Assembly (NCBI GenBank): GCA_000750105.3
Contig: JPHH03000030.1
Location: 248,001-312,000 of the forward strand
DNA length: 64,000 nucleotides
From: Tolypocladium sp. Sup5 PDA-1
Lineage: Eukaryota > Ascomycota > Sordariomycetes > Hypocreales > Ophiocordycipitaceae
Reading direction: 5' to 3'
Shown here: in pieces, positions 62,325 through 64,000 of the stretch
Layout of the letters: each line of letters starts with the position of its first letter
Position numbering within the stretch: the stretch's first letter is position 1
Notes under the pieces: generated by a model
What the model saw: only the letters and a program-made list of their open reading frames with translations
What the model was told of the DNA's origin: nothing
Database searches by the model: none
Made by a program: the position numbers and the translations under genes

Positions 62325-64000
62325 TTAATTCGCCTCGGCCTCTTGGCGCAGACGGTAGTATCGAGGTGCAATGTTCTTCCTGACCGCCTTTCCCCAGATC
62401 ATCATGGGTATCCAGAGGAGGTTGATGCCCAGGCTGATGCAACCGGCGGTGATGAACATGTTACTGACGGTCATGCTCTCCCTCCACGACGCAAGCGCAA
62501 ATGGACCGGCGATGCTGAGGGCGTTGCGGAAAAAGGCCACGGCGACAAACGACTCTGCAACCAGCTTGGTGGATGTTAGCACCACCGAGTCCCTGAATGC
62601 ATGCATGCCAAGGTTCAGTTCAGGTGTACACGTACCCCCGGGCAAGCATCGATGACGAGCGTAAACGCCATGTCGCCAATGGCCCCAAACCCGAATGCAA
62701 AAAACGCAGTGCCGATGCTGGGATAGATCCAGTGCATCCCCTGAGCAGCCAGTTATTAGCCACCATTCAAGAGAGTCCTGCCGGCCACCCTCGGTGTGGA
62801 CTCACCCTGTCAGCCGTGACCCCAAACATGATGAGCCCTCCCGCAGTGAAGACGGCCGGGATGTGGTACAGCTCGATCCGCATCTCTGGCTCAAACAAGC
62901 CGTTGTTGCGCTTGGACTGCCGGAGTACATACCAGTCGACGAGGGGACCGCCGTAGAGACTCCCGAACACCGTGCCCACCATGGACCCGATAAACATGTA
63001 TCCGATCCCAGAGGGGCTGAAGTTGTATGGGGGCGCACTGAATATGGCCCCAATCATGGATGTGAGGATGACGAGCCAGCAAACCCCTGATCCAAACTGC
63101 AGGGCCGTGAATGCGACGTGTGGCAGCGTGATTGCGTACACGGGGAGGTATGCAGATTTCCATAGGGACTCGTCTGTCCGAGTCACGAAGCGAAGACCAC
63201 GAAGATGGTGCCTGAGAGGCGCCGGTTGTGCATCACTGATGCTTGGGGGATCCGCAGCAAGAGCCCCGGTCGTATCGTGCGTACTACTCGGCTTCAGGTC
63301 GTCGATGCCCGTGCCATGTTCCTTGGCCGAGGCTCCGTACTGTCCGGGAAGGACCCTGACGAACTTGGTTTCTTCAAAGGCAACCACAAAAACGACCGCA
63401 AGAATAGTGAAGGTAATGGCGAGTGCTCTGTACGACGCACGCCAGCCGTCATTACTCGCCACGACGCCGGCAATGATGGGCATCAGGTAGCTCCCGGTGC
63501 ACACGGCGCCGAAATACATGCCGTTGGCAGTAGCGCGGTGGTGAACGAAGAACAGATCCGCGATCTAGAGCAATGCCCGTTAATCGCAAAAGCCACGCAT
63601 ATGTACCCGCGGCATAGGTGAGTACGTACGCTCATTTGCACGGCCGTCTCATTGATGGCGCCAGCCAGCCCGAGGAGTAAGTTGGTCACGTAGTTTTCGG
63701 CAGTGGTGTTCATATAGGCAGTCCACCAGGACACGCCAGCAAGCACCGCCGTGGACAAGACATATGTTGAGCGCCGGCCGTACTTCTTGGTAAACGGGAT
63801 GAAGACGACGCATCCCATGGCGAGGCCGACGAGCTGGACGGCTTGGCCTTTGGTGACGTCGCTGTACGTTATGCCCAGGTCGATGATGATTTGAGGCCAG
63901 AGGACAGACTGGATGAGCAGTCTGGTTCAGTTAGGAAGGTACTATCTTGAAGTGCAAGCAACATTGCTCACGCTATGAAGATTGTCGTCGTCAGGGCCAT
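62325..64000 (-). CDS. MFS transporter (DHA1/HOL1-like), 5' end cut by window edge
   Basis: Exons on the minus strand at 64000-63972 (partial), 63921-63630, 63564-62806, 62740-62636 and 62564-62325 join in frame. They cover about 474 residues. Membrane helices alternate with typical MFS loops: VVFIPFTKKYGRRSTYV (the A-loop between helices 2 and 3), a long Ser/Asp-rich cytosolic loop after helix 6 and YGGPLVDWYV in the second half. The last exon carries FVAVAFFRNALSIAGPF and the stop. The pattern fits the fungal HOL1-like group of drug/cation antiporters at the plasma membrane. The substrate is unknown. The final intron (62565-62635) uses a CTAAC branch and AAG acceptor. The first helix lies beyond the window. 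Confidence 0.85.

Noticed and set aside
1..64000. CRISPR arrays, operons, riboswitches or bacterial origins
   Set aside because: The gene structure (introns, TATA boxes, fungal families) is eukaryotic. No regularly spaced repeats or prokaryotic signals were seen.

Overview
The window is nuclear DNA of a filamentous ascomycete, most likely a sordariomycete such as a member of the Hypocreales. The taxonomic call is an inference. It rests on many 50-75 nt spliceosomal introns with CTRAC-like branch sites, Zn2Cys6 and NACHT families, 5S rRNA relics of the dispersed fungal type, and a mariner-type transposon whose stop codons look like repeat-induced point mutation (RIP). GC-rich housekeeping-like genes alternate with gene-poor, AT-rich accessory stretches.

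Layout. 0-4.3 kb: the end of a tubby-like protein, an EXD1-like exonuclease-fold protein and a secreted amidase. 4.3-7.3 kb: gene-poor, with two MITE-like elements, a 39-bp perfect hairpin and a truncated gene end. 7.4-10.6 kb: a second tubby-like protein and a Zn2Cys6 regulator. 12.1-16.7 kb: a 1486-residue Goodbye-NACHT-TPR NLR-like protein with a C-terminal cysteine cluster. 17.0 kb: tRNA-Asp. 17.5-20.2 kb: a metallo-beta-lactamase-fold hydrolase and a peroxisomal (SKL-ended) acyl-CoA ligase. 22.3-25.9 kb: a secreted M28 aminopeptidase with a GC-AG intron and a BBE-like FAD oxidase. 26.4-27.7 kb: a STAND-type leftover and a broken protein-arginine deiminase gene. 29.2-36.5 kb: a zinc-ribbon protein, a serine beta-lactamase-like hydrolase and the 3' half of an ABCC transporter. 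38.7-40.8 kb: a Pra1/Zps1/Aspf2-type secreted zinc-binding protein and a small cysteine-rich secreted protein.

41.6-47.7 kb is the most interesting part. A 1288-residue TPR-CHAT protease is convergent with a 289-residue uncharacterised protein whose layout resembles a gasdermin pore-forming domain. A 35-bp direct repeat derived from the 5' end of 5S rRNA flanks the pair, and a truncated sulfate permease fragment abuts the protease promoter. I infer a protease/pore-former cell-death module carried into a rearrangement-prone site.

48.3-52.9 kb: an alpha/beta hydrolase with a Cys nucleophile and a four-exon protein with a possible PD-(D/E)XK domain. 53.1-57.5 kb: a solo-LTR candidate, a RIP-inactivated mariner element and a 5S rRNA relic. 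58.1-64.0 kb: a FAD monooxygenase, a multi-pass membrane protein and an MFS transporter cut by the right edge. Exon boundaries were assigned by eye from splice signals, reading-frame continuity and family conservation.
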